Below, one piece after another: positions 22,281 to 33,244 of a stretch of 64,000 bases of DNA. The notes under the pieces are model-generated. The model was not told where the DNA came from, made no database searches, and was given only the letters and a program-made list of their open reading frames with translations. The position numbers were made by a program, and so were the translations under genes. Origin of the DNA: Chrysoporthe austroafricana (Eukaryota; Ascomycota; Sordariomycetes; Diaporthales; Cryphonectriaceae); contig JYIP02000004.1 of the NCBI GenBank assembly GCA_001051155.2, forward strand, positions 2,474,383 through 2,538,382, read 5' to 3'. Numbering within the stretch: position 1 is the stretch's first letter; the number at the start of each line of letters is the position of its first letter.

Positions 22281-23444
22281 GAGTTTGGTCGTGCGTTGAT
22301 CCTATGCGAACCTCCAATGGGGTTGCGGATGCGATCATGAGACGACGCGACGACATACACATTTTAATGCCCTTCCACGAGTACATATCAAGACAGAGCC
22401 TAGAATACGTACATATGCGCATACGTTACCCATGATCGACATTCTTGAACATATCTCGGCAGGCCTGCAAGCCTCACCTTCTTTCTACATCGCCGTCCTG
22501 AGTGACTGGCAAGCTCAGTTCTTAGCCGCGGACAAGCGTTAAGAACTGAGTATCGACCTCTGAATTAATCGGGAATGCATCTCACCTCTGCGCTAGGAGC
22601 TTACGGGCGGATCCTATGCAAGGCCTGCCGCTTCGGGACAATTTTAGCGAAGAATCCGACAGGCTCACTCCGGTTGAAGCGAGTAAGGATTCTGTGTAAT
22701 AATCCGTGGGAGGAGGGCTTGCGCGGCCAACGAAAGGATATATTGCAACAGTGAATACTCGACATTCAGCACTCGCACTCTTCACATCCTCCGACACGGA
22801 GCCGACGTGGTGGGCGTATACTGCGGTCGATGTTGGCTGAGTCATCTGGGTGACGTGCTGGAGCAACGCCATAGCCCCTAACCCTTCCCTGACGTGGAGC
22901 CTTGGAAGCCTCGATGACGGGCTCGTTGCTGGCAGCGGCTCGACCGTTTGAAGATGCGGTAAGAGGGAGAGGGTTCTTGTGCCATTTGAGCACTGTGCTA
23001 GGTGGATCGTCAAAGCAGTGTGTGCGTGGACAGGTCAGCGTGAATAGTAATATATTAATAGAGGGCACGAGACGTGTGCCTTGTCCCAAACCGGCCGGTC
23101 CACGGGTCGTCTCATCACAAGCAACCATGCTGAGCGATAGGCCCCAGCACCCCAGTAGCTCACTTCCCTCCTGCACCTTCAACGACCTCGACACACAAAG
23201 GCCGAGCTATACGGTAACGGGCCCTGAATAGACAACCACGTTTTGTCTCGGCGCTCCCACAAGATCTCTGCCTTGTCTTGTCCCAGCCAACCCTGCAAGA
23301 CACCCGGCGTCCTGATCACGACAACTGGCCGGCAAGCTGAGCGGCCGTCTCGTCTCGGATCACTGCCGCTCTCGACTACGCTCCTATCTCCGGCCCTTAG
23401 ATTACCTCCCACCCGACAGCACAACACCAAGAGACTCTGTCAAG
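22281..23444. other. Intergenic with a strong hairpin
   Basis: 1.16 kb between two co-oriented genes. Contains the 11-bp perfect inverted repeat at 22514-22550 listed separately. Minus-strand open frames (22582-23194) have no ATG at their start and no domain. The last 250 bases are the promoter and leader of the transporter. Confidence 0.45.
22514..22550. repeat. Perfect 11-bp inverted repeat (hairpin)
   Basis: CTCAGTTCTTA at 22514-22524 and its exact complement TAAGAACTGAG at 22540-22550 flank a 15-base loop. A G-U pair could extend the RNA stem. It lies 234 bases after the DUF2985 stop, so it might be an RNA structure in the 3' end region, a protein-binding site or a transposon footprint. 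Confidence 0.6.
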
Positions 23445-24866
23445 ATGGCCAATAGGGCTTTGATCCCATTTCTCGTGGGGATGATGCTCCTCACCGGAGT
23501 GTGCAACACCCTCCTTACGAAGTATCAGGTGCGTGCGGCTTACGTCCAGCATGGCCGGCAGCCTGCTTGCCTCTCCAGCTAGCTATCTACCGTGACAACG
23601 TCCTAATGAGTCTGCCCCTCACAGGATAACCAATGCGTGCGCAACTGCGATGACCCCGACCCCAAGAACCACAAGAACTTCGAGCAGCCGGTGATCCAGA
23701 CCGCCCAGATGTTCGTCGGCGAGGCCGGCTGCTGGCTCGTCGTGGGCCTCATCAGCCTATGGCGCCGCTACATCTCCAAGACATCCGCCCGGGACGCCGA
23801 CTACGAGCCTGTGAGCACCTCCGAGGCCGACGCGGACGCCAACTCGGACGCGCGCAGCGTGCACTCCACGACGGCGCTGAACCCGAACGGCAACGACACC
23901 AACGGGAACAGCAAGCAGGTCGTCGCTAGCGACGAGACGCTCAAGGGCGTCCGGGTGCTCCTGCTGTCCCTGCCGGCGATCTGCGACATCCTGGGCACGA
24001 CGCTCATGAACGCCGGGCTGCTGCTGGTCGCGGCCTCCATCTACCAGATGACCCGCGGCGCCCTGGTCCTGTTCGTCGGCCTGTTCAGCGTCCTGTTCCT
24101 CAAGCGCAAGCTGCACCTGTTCCAGTGGACGTCCCTCATGGGCGTCGTCCTGGGCGTCGCCATCGTGGGCCTGGCGGGCGCCATCTGGCCCGACCAGAAG
24201 AAGAGCGAGGCGCACCCCGCTGAGGTCGGCGCCGATGCGCTGCTGGCCATCGTGGGCGTGCTCATGATCGCCGGCGCGCAGATCTTCACGGCCACGCAGT
24301 TCGTCGTCGAGGAGTGGCTGCTGGAGCGCTCGACCATCGACCCCATCCGTGTTGTCGGATGGGAGGGGTTATTTGGGTTCCTGGTTACTCTTTTGGGAAT
24401 GATCATCCTTCACTTCGCCATTGGCACGACTGAGGCCGGAAAGTATGGCCCGTTCGACATGGTAGAGGGCTGGAAGCAGTGGACGGGGAACCCGAAGGTG
24501 CTGATTTCGAGTCTGCTGATCATGCTCAGCATCGGGTAAGCTCACACCTGCTCCCCCTGAATGGCTGCCATGGAAATGTTCGCTAATGATGATTGCAGTG
24601 GGTTCAACTTCTTCGGCCTGTCTGTCACCCGCACCGTCAGCGCGACGTCCCGCTCCACCATCGACACCTGCCGGACTCTTTTCATCTGGATCTTCTCGCT
24701 CGGCCTCGGCTGGGAGACGTTCAAGTGGCTCCAGGTCCTCGGTTTCGCCCTGCTAGTGTACTTCACCTTCCTGTTCAACGGCATCGTCCAGCCGCCGTTC
24801 GAGTTCCTGAGGCCGAAGGAGGAGGTCGAGGAGCTCCTGCCCGAGGAACCCGTCGAGCACATCTGA
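23445..24866 (+). CDS. SLC35F6-like drug/metabolite-superfamily transporter
   Basis: Three exons (23445-23528, 23625-24535, 24599-24866) give 420 residues with about ten membrane spans. It opens MANRALIPFLVGMMLLTGVC and NTLLTKYQDNQCV, then FEQPVIQTAQMFVGEAGCWL, LPAICDILGTTLMNAGLLLV, SIYQMTRGALVLFVGLFSVL, AGAQIFTATQFVVEEWLLER and RVVGWEGLFGFLVTLLGMII. These match the solute-carrier 35 family F member 6 pattern. In animals this protein lies in lysosomal or mitochondrial membranes; the fungal substrate is unknown. A hydrophilic loop (about residues 90-125, Asp/Ser/Asn-rich) separates TM2 and TM3. The start is fixed by the conserved first helix encoded by exon 1. Confidence 0.85.
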
Positions 24867-25391
24867 GAACATGCATAGTGCCTGATGTCGTGAGGCGGTC
24901 GAGGAGTCTGGGCATATGCGCATAATCGAGTGACCTAGTATTGCATAGGATCTCGGCGTTTGTGGTCATATACAGTCTTGGAGTTTGGTCTCATGGGGTT
25001 TTATATGGAATTTGACTGTAGTTTATATTGTGCTGTGTTCGGTTTTCAAGATGAGACAAGTTGTATAAGAATCGACACTACTTGATGGCCAGCCCCTACT
25101 TCGTGTCTGTCTCCTCGAGCCCGATGGCCGAGAACCAATCAAGGCAACAATCCAGCCCCACCCAAATCAGTTCGCCGTCCAGATCCCACGTTGTCCATTC
25201 CTCTGTGCCCCTCGAACGCCGAAAAGCAGATGCAAATGCAAATCAAACGCTCAGTCTTCATCCGTCCCTTCGATATCGTGCCAGCCCGCCCAGGACACCT
25301 CGGCCACCACGTCCTCAGCCCGTCCACTGCTCCATCCCGTCCCGCCGCCCCGGCTCTCCTCGCGGCCTATTCACGCTGTCCAGGCCGGCCC
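24867..25391. other. Convergent 3' spacer
   Basis: 525 bases between convergent gene ends; AT-rich part (24920-25070) probably carries 3' end signals. No gene seen. Confidence 0.5.
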
Positions 25392-25859
25392 TCAGGACAC
25401 AACCAGGAGGAGCTCGGCCTCGAGGATGAACTTTCCCTCTTTGTACTTCTCGGACGTCTCGTACGCCCTATCGTACTTCCAGCCGACCACCTCGCCGCAG
25501 CCCCGGCACGAGATGTCGCGCACCACGTGGCGGCCGGTGGTCATGTTGCGCTCGGAGGGCTCAGAGCAGTTGATGTTGACGACGGTGTTGAAGAGGTAGG
25601 CCTTGCCGTGCTGGCCACGGAAGTTCTAGGACGAGGGGAACAGAGAGGCGGGTCAGCTCTGGGCTCAGCTCTAGGCTGCGACTCCGGGAGAGAAGAGGGG
25701 AAGATAAGCGACGGTGGGGAGGGAGGGGGGGGAAGAGGAGGCAGAGTAAGCAGGACTCACTCGGCTGAGGATGTCATCGTGGTCCGCCAGGTGTGCGTGG
25801 CACTTGTAGCAACCATAGATCTTGGTGCCGTCGAGGTAGGTGTTGTACTTCAGACCCAT
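25392..25859 (-). CDS. Yippee-like zinc-binding protein
   Basis: Two exons on the minus strand (25859-25761 and 25625-25392) joined in phase 0 over a 135-nt intron give 110 residues, the usual Yippee length. Two CxxC zinc pairs are present: CYKC early and CRGC in the second half, about 50 residues apart, with the conserved NFRGQHGKAYLFNTVVNI and MTTGRHVVRDISC between them and GWKYDRAYETSEKYKEGKFI after. Yippee domains are ancient folds related to Mis18 and cereblon-type domains; the function of fungal members is unknown. ATG 25859 (MGLKYNTYLDGTKIYGC) is the family start; the frame extends further only through a GTG. Confidence 0.9.
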
Positions 25860-26855
25860 CTCTGTTGTGGTTGGCCGCGGCACGCTGTCTGCCCACGCCG
25901 CTGTCTCCGCAGTTTCGAGTGATCAGGAGGGTTTTCAGGAAGACCGGGTCAGAGGGTTGCCGCCGGGATCGCGAGGGACAAGTCGGGAGTGTTATCGAAC
26001 CCAGCCGGTCAAGCGCTGGAAGGAGGGGAAAGCCAACTCGTAGAGGGGCGCTAGGGTGGTGGTAGTGCGCAGCGGATAGCTCGTGGCTCGCCGTCAAGCC
26101 CTGGCGGAGGCGTGAGGACGGATCACCTGCTGACCAGGACGGGCGAGGCTGGGTCGGGATCCGGGTCTTCCCAGGTTGCCTCGGTATCGTATCGCCCTTG
26201 CGGAGTACGGGTTGACGAAGGCCCGGCGGGCCTTATCCTGCCGGTTGTTGGTCTTGTCTTCTTCTCTGGTCTTGCTCTGCACGAGTTCGGTTTCTCTGGT
26301 AGGCGAGCGGGAGGAGGTTCAGGGTGGGGAGGGTGGGGAGGAGGCTACCTGTCATCGAAGCATCAGGCAGTCATCACGGGTGAGAAGGTGCACAGCCATC
26401 GACCCCGGATGCGGGATGCAGGGCCAGCGAGGGGTTCACTGGCGTCATTGGCGCCGTCAGAGCAGGGGGCTTACTGTACACACCGGAACGAGCCGATGGG
26501 GGTCAGAGACATTCCGCCTGGGATTTGGCCTGTACCACAGCACCATAATAGCAGGGCCTGTGGAGCTCAATTAAGACCCCTGCTCACCTCTACCGTCCCT
26601 AGAGCTGTCGACGGCGGCGACAAGACAACAAGACAACGGCAAGCTCAACGGGACGACTTTACTTCACTCGCGATGTTTACAACGAAGACTCTTGTCTCAT
26701 GTGACTGAGGACAGTATCATGGTTCTTCTCTCACGGTCATCTGCTCATGAGATGGACCCGATGTCTCGACGCGAGCCCTGATGGTTCACAAGGCTCGAAC
26801 ATCACAGCATAGCTTGGCCAAGTCTTGAAGCTGGTTCAAAGGACTGAGACTCAAA
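25860..26855. other. Divergent promoter region Yippee / phosphoesterase
   Basis: 1 kb between divergent start codons. Open frames such as 26112-26708 begin with non-ATG codons and have low-complexity Gly/Ser/Arg composition. I see nothing else. Confidence 0.5.
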
Positions 26856-28112
26856 ATGGCGCGCAAATCTCATCCATGGAGCCATTTCCTGGGCGTACTC
26901 CTGATGCTCTCGGCGTTCTTGATGACCTTCGTCCTCTTCGCCGTCCTCGTGTCGCTGACTTCGCCGGAGCCTCCGCCTGAGCTGTCTCACAGCCATGAGC
27001 CTACTCCCGGGGACCACCCGGCGCTTCATCTGGGGGAGGACAACGTGTTCACGCTAGCCATCTTCTCTGACCTGCACTTTGGAGAGGAGGAACATGGATG
27101 GGGCATAGACCAGGATACCAACTCTACGAGGGTGATGAACGCGGTACTAGATGCGGAGGCCTCGATCGACCTGGTGGTCCTGAACGGCGACCTGATCACG
27201 GGCGAGAATACCTTCAGGGAAAACTCATCAGCTTACGTCGACCAAATCGTCACGCCGATGGTCAGCCGCAGCATTCCTTGGGCATCGACGTACGGCAACC
27301 ACGACTCCAAGTTCAACCTCTCCCGAGAGGCGATCCTCCGGGCCGAGGAGAAGTACCCGCTGTCTTACACGCAGCAGATGGGCTCAGGCCTGTCCGGAAC
27401 TACCAACTACTACCTGTTGGTGCGGACAAGGAGCGGACAGCCCGCCGCTGTCATCTGGTTCTTCGACTCCCGGGGAGGCTCATCATACCAACAAGATCCG
27501 TCTGATCAGGATGACATCCCGAACTGGGTGGCAGACGAGACCGCCGCATGGTTCGCGGCGGCGAGCAAGCAAATCCGCTCCGAGCACGGCCGCCTGCCGA
27601 GCATCGCCTTCGTCCACATCCCCCCGCATCCGTTCCTGGCTGCGCAAAACGCGGGCCTGGACCCGGCGCGTTTTCCCGGGATCAATGACGACGTCCCGGT
27701 GGCTATCCAGGGGGAAGGGCACAACGACGACGCCTTCGTCGGCGCGCTGCTGCGGGAGGAGCTCCTGCACAGCATCTATGTCGGGCACGACCACGGCGAT
27801 GCGTGGTGCGGCATCTGGCCGACAGCAGGCTCGCCCGGGCGGCGCGGTGACCAGAAAGCTGCGGATGAGGAGCGCCCGGGGCCTTTCCTCTGCTTCTCGA
27901 GGCATACCGGCTACGGCGGCTATGGAACCTGGGACCGCGGGTCTCGAATAGTGCAACTGGCTTTCGAGGACCTCGACGGCGACGGGCTCTTCGACGACAG
28001 TGGCGAGATGCAGGTCGATACCTGGGTTAGGATGGAGGGCGGGGAGGTCATCACGCGGGTCACCCTGAACGGGACCTACGGTCTCGATGTCTATGGCAAT
28101 CAGAGCGCCTGA
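26856..28112 (+). CDS. Calcineurin-like metallophosphoesterase (Dcr2-type)
   Basis: One exon, 418 residues. A membrane span at about 12-33 is followed by the catalytic domain. All five metallophosphatase motifs can be seen in order: FSDLHFG (D-x-H), LNGDLI (GD), YGNHDS (GNHD), AFVHIPPHP (His) and VGHDHGD (GHxH). These bind two metal ions. The arrangement fits the fungal Dcr2/Sia1-like group of secreted or membrane-bound phosphatases. N-glycosylation sequons (NST, NSS, NLS, NGT, NQS) suggest a luminal or extracellular domain. The ATG is 20 bases after an ACT-rich leader and gives the anchor directly. Confidence 0.85.
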   Translation: MARKSHPWSHFLGVLLMLSAFLMTFVLFAVLVSLTSPEPPPELSHSHEPTPGDHPALHLGEDNVFTLAIFSDLHFGEEEHGWGIDQDTNSTRVMNAVLDAEASIDLVVLNGDLITGENTFRENSSAYVDQIVTPMVSRSIPWASTYGNHDSKFNLSREAILRAEEKYPLSYTQQMGSGLSGTTNYYLLVRTRSGQPAAVIWFFDSRGGSSYQQDPSDQDDIPNWVADETAAWFAAASKQIRSEHGRLPSIAFVHIPPHPFLAAQNAGLDPARFPGINDDVPVAIQGEGHNDDAFVGALLREELLHSIYVGHDHGDAWCGIWPTAGSPGRRGDQKAADEERPGPFLCFSRHTGYGGYGTWDRGSRIVQLAFEDLDGDGLFDDSGEMQVDTWVRMEGGEVITRVTLNGTYGLDVYGNQSA

Positions 28113-30206
28113 ATGGAGCCGGCCTTCTCCGCGCGTGTGTAGACGAGGGGCAAGCTGCGGGAGGTGCTGTGCGGCGAGCCCGAGGTACGCATGGCCACGT
28201 CTTGACGGCTTTGGAAGTGGGATCGGCAGAACCAGAGCTGCCATGAGCATCACAAGAACCCAACAGGAAGCGCCCTGTGATACGGCTGTGTTGACTGGTT
28301 GCATCAAAGGTCGAATGCCTGGTGATCCATCACACCCAGGTCGACGCTGGGAGAAACCCCAAAGTCAAGAACAGGCACACGACGTTGAACCACGGACTGT
28401 CCTGTCTCCGCCTGGCTGGACGCCCCTAGTCACCGCCATGAGCCACTGATAGCAACCAATTGTCGGGAGGGAGGGTCGTTTTGGAATCATGATGGAGGTT
28501 CCAGGAGCCGAGGTTCAGTCAGGCCTGCAACTTGGATTGTCGGATCATTTAGGCTTCTGGGTGGCTTGGAGGAAAAAGTGAAAGGTGAAATTAAAATAAT
28601 TCGTTGCAGGGTTTTTTACCAACCCAGATTGACTCGAAATCATCCCAACTTGCTCCGCCTTTCTTGGCGGCGCATCTGACGCGTGCTGGCCAGAAGCACT
28701 GAGTAGGGGAATGTCATGCTTGTAGGCGCATACTTCCGTTCAGGTACCTGGGTATGTGCCACCCCTGGTTAAGTTCAGGAGGGGACGGTCTAGCCGAAGA
28801 TTACGTCGACCACCTTACGATTACCACCATACAATGGGAAGTCATGCCGGAGGAAATCATGTTACAAACTGTTAAACAATAGGAGAATATTCCTTAAAAC
28901 GCCACCCCGAAGAGCTTTTGAGCTGAAATATATTTTTAAGGAGGGCATAAGGATGAATTGTTTTCAGTACAATGTAGTATAAGTCCGGGAAAAATGGATC
29001 CCAAGTAGGTATAATTAGCAGTATCTCAATGAAAGTGCATAGCCTCGCCCACTCCGAGAACCACCCATACATATCCGATACCGAAAGGAAGAGACGATCA
29101 AGGGAGGAAAAAGACTCAAAACTCTCATTTTAAGTCCACATCTGATAAATCAAGATTATCCTTTTACCAGCAAGCTCTCTTGGGCCGCGAAGTCGAAGTG
29201 GACCTACCCATACGATCGTAGCAATTGAGGTGGAGAGAGATAACGCACTTACGCATAGTGGAAATCCACTTACGCGGCGAGAGTATCCCTCAGAAGAGGA
29301 GGGTGAGAAGAAAATAACCAAAAATCCGCTGTGCTGTAGCTGCACTGCAGCTTTTCTCTCTAGAACATCGATTATACACTCCGAGTTGGAGCTGATAGCG
29401 CTCAATATAAAATCTGTGGACGCCCTTGCCATCAAGAAAACGCACGATCGTGAAGCGAAAGGGGCATCATTGCCTCGGTATTGTGTAGTCCCCAAGGTAG
29501 GTCAGGAAAAAAGAGCACGCGACAGTATACTCAGTATGGTCGTGCCGGCATTATCCCGATCTCCGAGCGCGCCCACCCAGCCCGCCCCTGGAACTGACTA
29601 GGTTCAGCCATGGAGCCGCCCACACCCGACAAGCCGGCTAAGCGAAGCTGCATGCGCCCCCTTCCGGCAGGTATTCAGTAGTCACGTGGTGCGACTGGCC
29701 TCAGGGCCGCCCTCCAGCGGTGTCGTGGCAGGCTCGACTGCGTAATGATGCCTCGGGCAGAAGCTCGGCCCGAACAACATGACTGGTGGTGGACGTTGTC
29801 GATACTATGGTATTGGCCCCCATCGCGAGCCGACGACCCACCGCCCTACCGGTATGGCTGCGGAGGTCCGGGATTAGACGCTTGGAGGCAGCTCTATCCC
29901 TGGCTGTCGACTCTCGAGTACGCGCGTCATACATCATCAGCCAGGTCCTAGGAGGAGAATCTGATAATTTCCATGAGGAGACTGGCTGGGCCGGTCAGGA
30001 TTGATGTGGGTGGGAATTGTGGTCCTCGTCGCAGAACTGGCCATGGATTTTCATCTCGTTTCTGGATACCTGGGGACCTCTCGCGCGAGGAGGGGGGCAA
30101 GGGGGCGAAGTGTTTATGTGAATGGGTTATATCGACGATGGCGGCTGTTTCCCTCTCTCCCGTCTGCTCCTGAGAGGGACCTGCCCCCGCCGGCTTCAGC
30201 AGAAGA
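28113..30206. other. 2.1 kb intergenic, partly AT-rich
   Basis: The middle (about 28560-29130) is distinctly more AT-rich than its flanks and has no open frame with domain features. Frames at 29130-29601 (both strands) start with non-ATG codons. It could hold a decayed mobile element but I see no terminal repeats or transposase motif. Confidence 0.45.
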
Positions 30207-32087
30207 ATGCATCACTCGGTTGCTGTCTGGACGTCCTCGCTGGCTTCGACGGCTGCGGCCGCCTCTGTGGCAGCCCACAACTCTTACTGGTATGACTGGG
30301 GCCTGTATGGAGCGTACCCGCGGATCTCCTACGAGTCCTTCTCCTCCGCCTCGGCCTGGGTTAATATCGTGAAGTCCGACGCCAGATGCGAAGATGCATA
30401 TACGTTTATCGAGCCCCGAGGCGACTCCGTGCCCTATCCCGGGCCCATCATCCTGGACAACGAGGGCAACCTGGTGTGGATGGAGACAAAATACGGCCAG
30501 GCGATGGACCTGAAGGTGCAGAGCTACAAGGGCAGCGACTACCTCACCTTCTGGCACGGGGATGACAGCGGGTGGTTTGGAAGAGGCTACTACCTGATGC
30601 TCGACTCCTCATACAACATCTTCAAGAACGTCACGGCAGCAGGAGATGTCGACGGAGACCTCCACGAATTTCAGATCACGCCGGAGGGCACCGCGCTCCT
30701 CACCGCATACGACGCCCAGGCTGTGGATCTTTCGGCCTACGGCGTGGAAGACGGCGAGATATACGACAGCATGTTCCAGGAGATCGATCTCGAGACGGGC
30801 GAGCTCCTCTTCGAGTGGCGCGCATCGGAGCACTACGCCGTCACGGACAGCCTCGCCCCTTACGAGCAGTACCAAGGCGCCTGGGACTTCTTCCACATCA
30901 ACAGCGTGGACAAGGATCCCCTCACCGGAAACTACCTCATCTCGTCGCGGTACATGTGTGCCGTGGCCTACATCGACGGGAAGACAGGCGAGGTCCTCTG
31001 GCAGGTCGGCGGGAAGAACAACTCGTTCGAGGACCTGAGCGGCGGCAGGGCCACGGACTTCTCCTGGCAGCACCACGCGCGCATCCACCACGAGACCGAG
31101 GACGCCAGCAAGGCCCTGCTGACCGTCTTCGACAACGGCGCGTACTACACCAAGGCCCTGCTCCGCGGTTCGCACAGCCGCGGCCTGCTGGTCGACCTCG
31201 ACACGGAGGCCATGACCGCGACGCTGCGGCAGGCTCTCGCCGCGCCCCAGGGCTTCCTCGTCCCCTCGCAGGGCAGCGTCAACATCCTGCCTGCGACGGG
31301 TAACGTCCTCGTCGGCTGGGGCCACCACCCGGCCTGGACCGAGTACGACGCCGCCACCGGCGAGGTCCTGTGCGACACGCACCTGGGCGCGACGCACCTG
31401 ACCGCCTGGTCCCGGGTGAAGAACTACCGCACGTTCAAGAGCAAGTGGGTCGGACGGCCACAGACGAATCCCGATGCGGTGCTGGACGGGGATGAGGAGG
31501 CGATCTACGTCAGCTGGAACGGTGCGACCGAGGTTACCGGATGGGTAGTCCAGAGCGCGTGGGTCCGTGAAAACTATGACGATAGTGACGAGGTGGAAGC
31601 CGACGACGAGATGACGGCGTTCGAGTTTATAAAGAACGTGACGGAGGCCAGGAAGGAGGGCTTCGAGACGAGGATCGACCTCGCGGGCCTGGATTTCGGC
31701 GGGTACGTCCAGGTCCTGGCCGTCGACGCCGCCGGGAATGAGCTCGGGTGCTCGGAGCTGATCGACGTGGAGACGGGGCTCTACGTCTCTGGCAAGGACC
31801 TGCCCGTGCCCGAGGAGCTGGGCTGGCCGGAGACGCACATCATCTTCTCGTCCGTGCTGCTGGGCATCGTGGTCGGCGCCACGGCGCTGTGGAGGCTGAG
31901 GGGCCTGCTCTTCCAGGCGGGCGTCCGGTCGGCGGCGGCGGTGAGGGGCATGGTGAAGGCGAGGAGGCACAGGTACGACGTCCTGCCGCAGGCCGAGTCC
32001 AGCGAGATGGTGGAGGCGAGAGGCTGGGACGGAGGGCAGCCCGGGGGAGGAAGTCCTATAAATCCGCGGCAGCAAGAACGCCCATGA
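30207..32087 (+). CDS. Arylsulfotransferase-like membrane glycoprotein
   Basis: Single exon, 626 residues. An Ala-rich N-terminal signal region (about 8-23) leads to YPRISYESF, then a long beta-rich repeat domain with GPIILDNEGNLVWM, YLTFWHGDDSGWFGRGYYLM, DLHEFQITPEGTALLTAY, DFFHINSVDKDPLTGNYLIS, WQHHARIHH and GNVLVGWGHHPAWTEY. These are the markers of the fungal arylsulfotransferase-like (ASST) propeller family. Near the C-terminus lies one membrane span (about 544-564), followed by a basic cytosolic tail, so the propeller faces the lumen or outside. Sequons NVT and NNS are present. Sulfotransferase activity has not been shown for most fungal members; His residues in WQHHARIHH are plausible active-site candidates. 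Confidence 0.8.
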   Translation: MHHSVAVWTSSLASTAAAASVAAHNSYWYDWGLYGAYPRISYESFSSASAWVNIVKSDARCEDAYTFIEPRGDSVPYPGPIILDNEGNLVWMETKYGQAMDLKVQSYKGSDYLTFWHGDDSGWFGRGYYLMLDSSYNIFKNVTAAGDVDGDLHEFQITPEGTALLTAYDAQAVDLSAYGVEDGEIYDSMFQEIDLETGELLFEWRASEHYAVTDSLAPYEQYQGAWDFFHINSVDKDPLTGNYLISSRYMCAVAYIDGKTGEVLWQVGGKNNSFEDLSGGRATDFSWQHHARIHHETEDASKALLTVFDNGAYYTKALLRGSHSRGLLVDLDTEAMTATLRQALAAPQGFLVPSQGSVNILPATGNVLVGWGHHPAWTEYDAATGEVLCDTHLGATHLTAWSRVKNYRTFKSKWVGRPQTNPDAVLDGDEEAIYVSWNGATEVTGWVVQSAWVRENYDDSDEVEADDEMTAFEFIKNVTEARKEGFETRIDLAGLDFGGYVQVLAVDAAGNELGCSELIDVETGLYVSGKDLPVPEELGWPETHIIFSSVLLGIVVGATALWRLRGLLFQAGVRSAAAVRGMVKARRHRYDVLPQAESSEMVEARGWDGGQPGGGSPINPRQQERP

Positions 32088-33244
32088 TGAGCAGTTTTTT
32101 CCAAACTTTGTTAGCGATGAAAATCAAAAGAGCATCACAATGCAGAAGCAAATGCCAATCCCCGAGGCGACTCAGCCGGTATGACCCCAGCGATCACTGG
32201 GCCTTGTATCTACGCTGCTCGTGCCTTAGTCGAGCTGTAGAGACTGTTGAAGTGAGCCCCTAACTTGCCGTCTGCAGCTGTCGTCATAACACGATAAACT
32301 CTTTAGAGCCTCAACTCATGTCGCCAACCAATACAGAGAAGTCACACTCTCGAATAGCATTTCACAAAAGAAAATAGGCGGGATGGCACCTGCTCTCGTG
32401 TCGTTGGACCACGGCGCCATGAAGCCTGTCGGTGTCGTCCCGAGACCAGGGGGCGCATAGGGCGTAGGCGGCCCTGGGAAGACACATACTAAGCTCACGT
32501 CCAGTCCCAAACAAATAGAACTCCTCTCATAAGTAGAGTTTACGGTCGAGCAGCGATCGGCAGCGTGGAAGTCAATTGCAAAAACCCCGCGGGCATCCAA
32601 GATCGTGACTGAAGCATATGCCAGCCCGCCCAGGATGCCAAGGTCGAAGGATCGATTACCTACTAGGTACTAGGTGGCGAGGCTCTTGAGGTGACATTCA
32701 GCCCTACCGCACGTGTGGCACCCCTGGCACACCCTGGGAACCCCGGTCCACCTGCTTGACTGGTTCGCCTGTCGATCAGACGGACATCAGGCGAGGCGCC
32801 TGTATGATCGCTGGCCTCCATTGATGCCATCACATCACTTTGCAGACCGCGAAATTTGCCCCATGCCCTTTTTTTAAGGGGGTTTTCAATTTCCGATACC
32901 TATCTGGTAAGACTTTCAGAGGCGGAGTGGCCGTGATGTGTCTGTCACCGTGGTGGCCACACAAGGCCAGACTACCCCCTACCCTCCGGGTGGGGCATAC
33001 AACAGAGTAAAGAAAATGCAGGCGGGAATTGAGGGCTTCAAGCGGAACTCGTATTTTCAAGAATGGAAAGATTCATGAGAAGGCTCTCAGTATATACGGT
33101 TGTGGCAACCAGTCCTAGAAAATTACATTTGAAAATATAGCATGCCGTCTGAACTCCATGCACAGTAGTAGCCCAGCCACATTTTAATTTGATATCAACC
33201 CTCAAAGCGCCGCCCTACAGCCTCCGTATCTATCCCTACGCTTC
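32088..33244. other. Convergent intergenic with an orphan coding-like stretch
   Basis: Between two convergent genes. On the minus strand, 32316-32670 is open and contains the hydrophobic string LGILGGLAYASVTILDARG and then CSTVNSTYERSSICLGLD, which look like part of a membrane protein. A possible acceptor (CACCTAG) ends just above 32670, but I found no start exon or matching family. It may be an unannotated exon or chance. Confidence 0.3.

Noticed and set aside
25191..25922. 243-codon plus-strand frame over the Yippee gene
   Set aside because: Antisense to the conserved Yippee exons and their intron; no domain.
25985..26015. tRNA B-box-like GGGTTCGATAAC (minus strand)
   Set aside because: Lacks the NNCC end, has no A-box and no cloverleaf stems at tRNA spacing.
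28560..29130. AT-rich stretch as a RIP-mutated transposon
   Set aside because: No terminal repeats, transposase or reverse-transcriptase string could be found; composition alone is not enough.
30609..32075. 488-codon open frame antisense to the arylsulfotransferase-like gene
   Set aside because: Opposite frame of a GC-rich coding exon; Arg/Leu/Val-rich with no motif.
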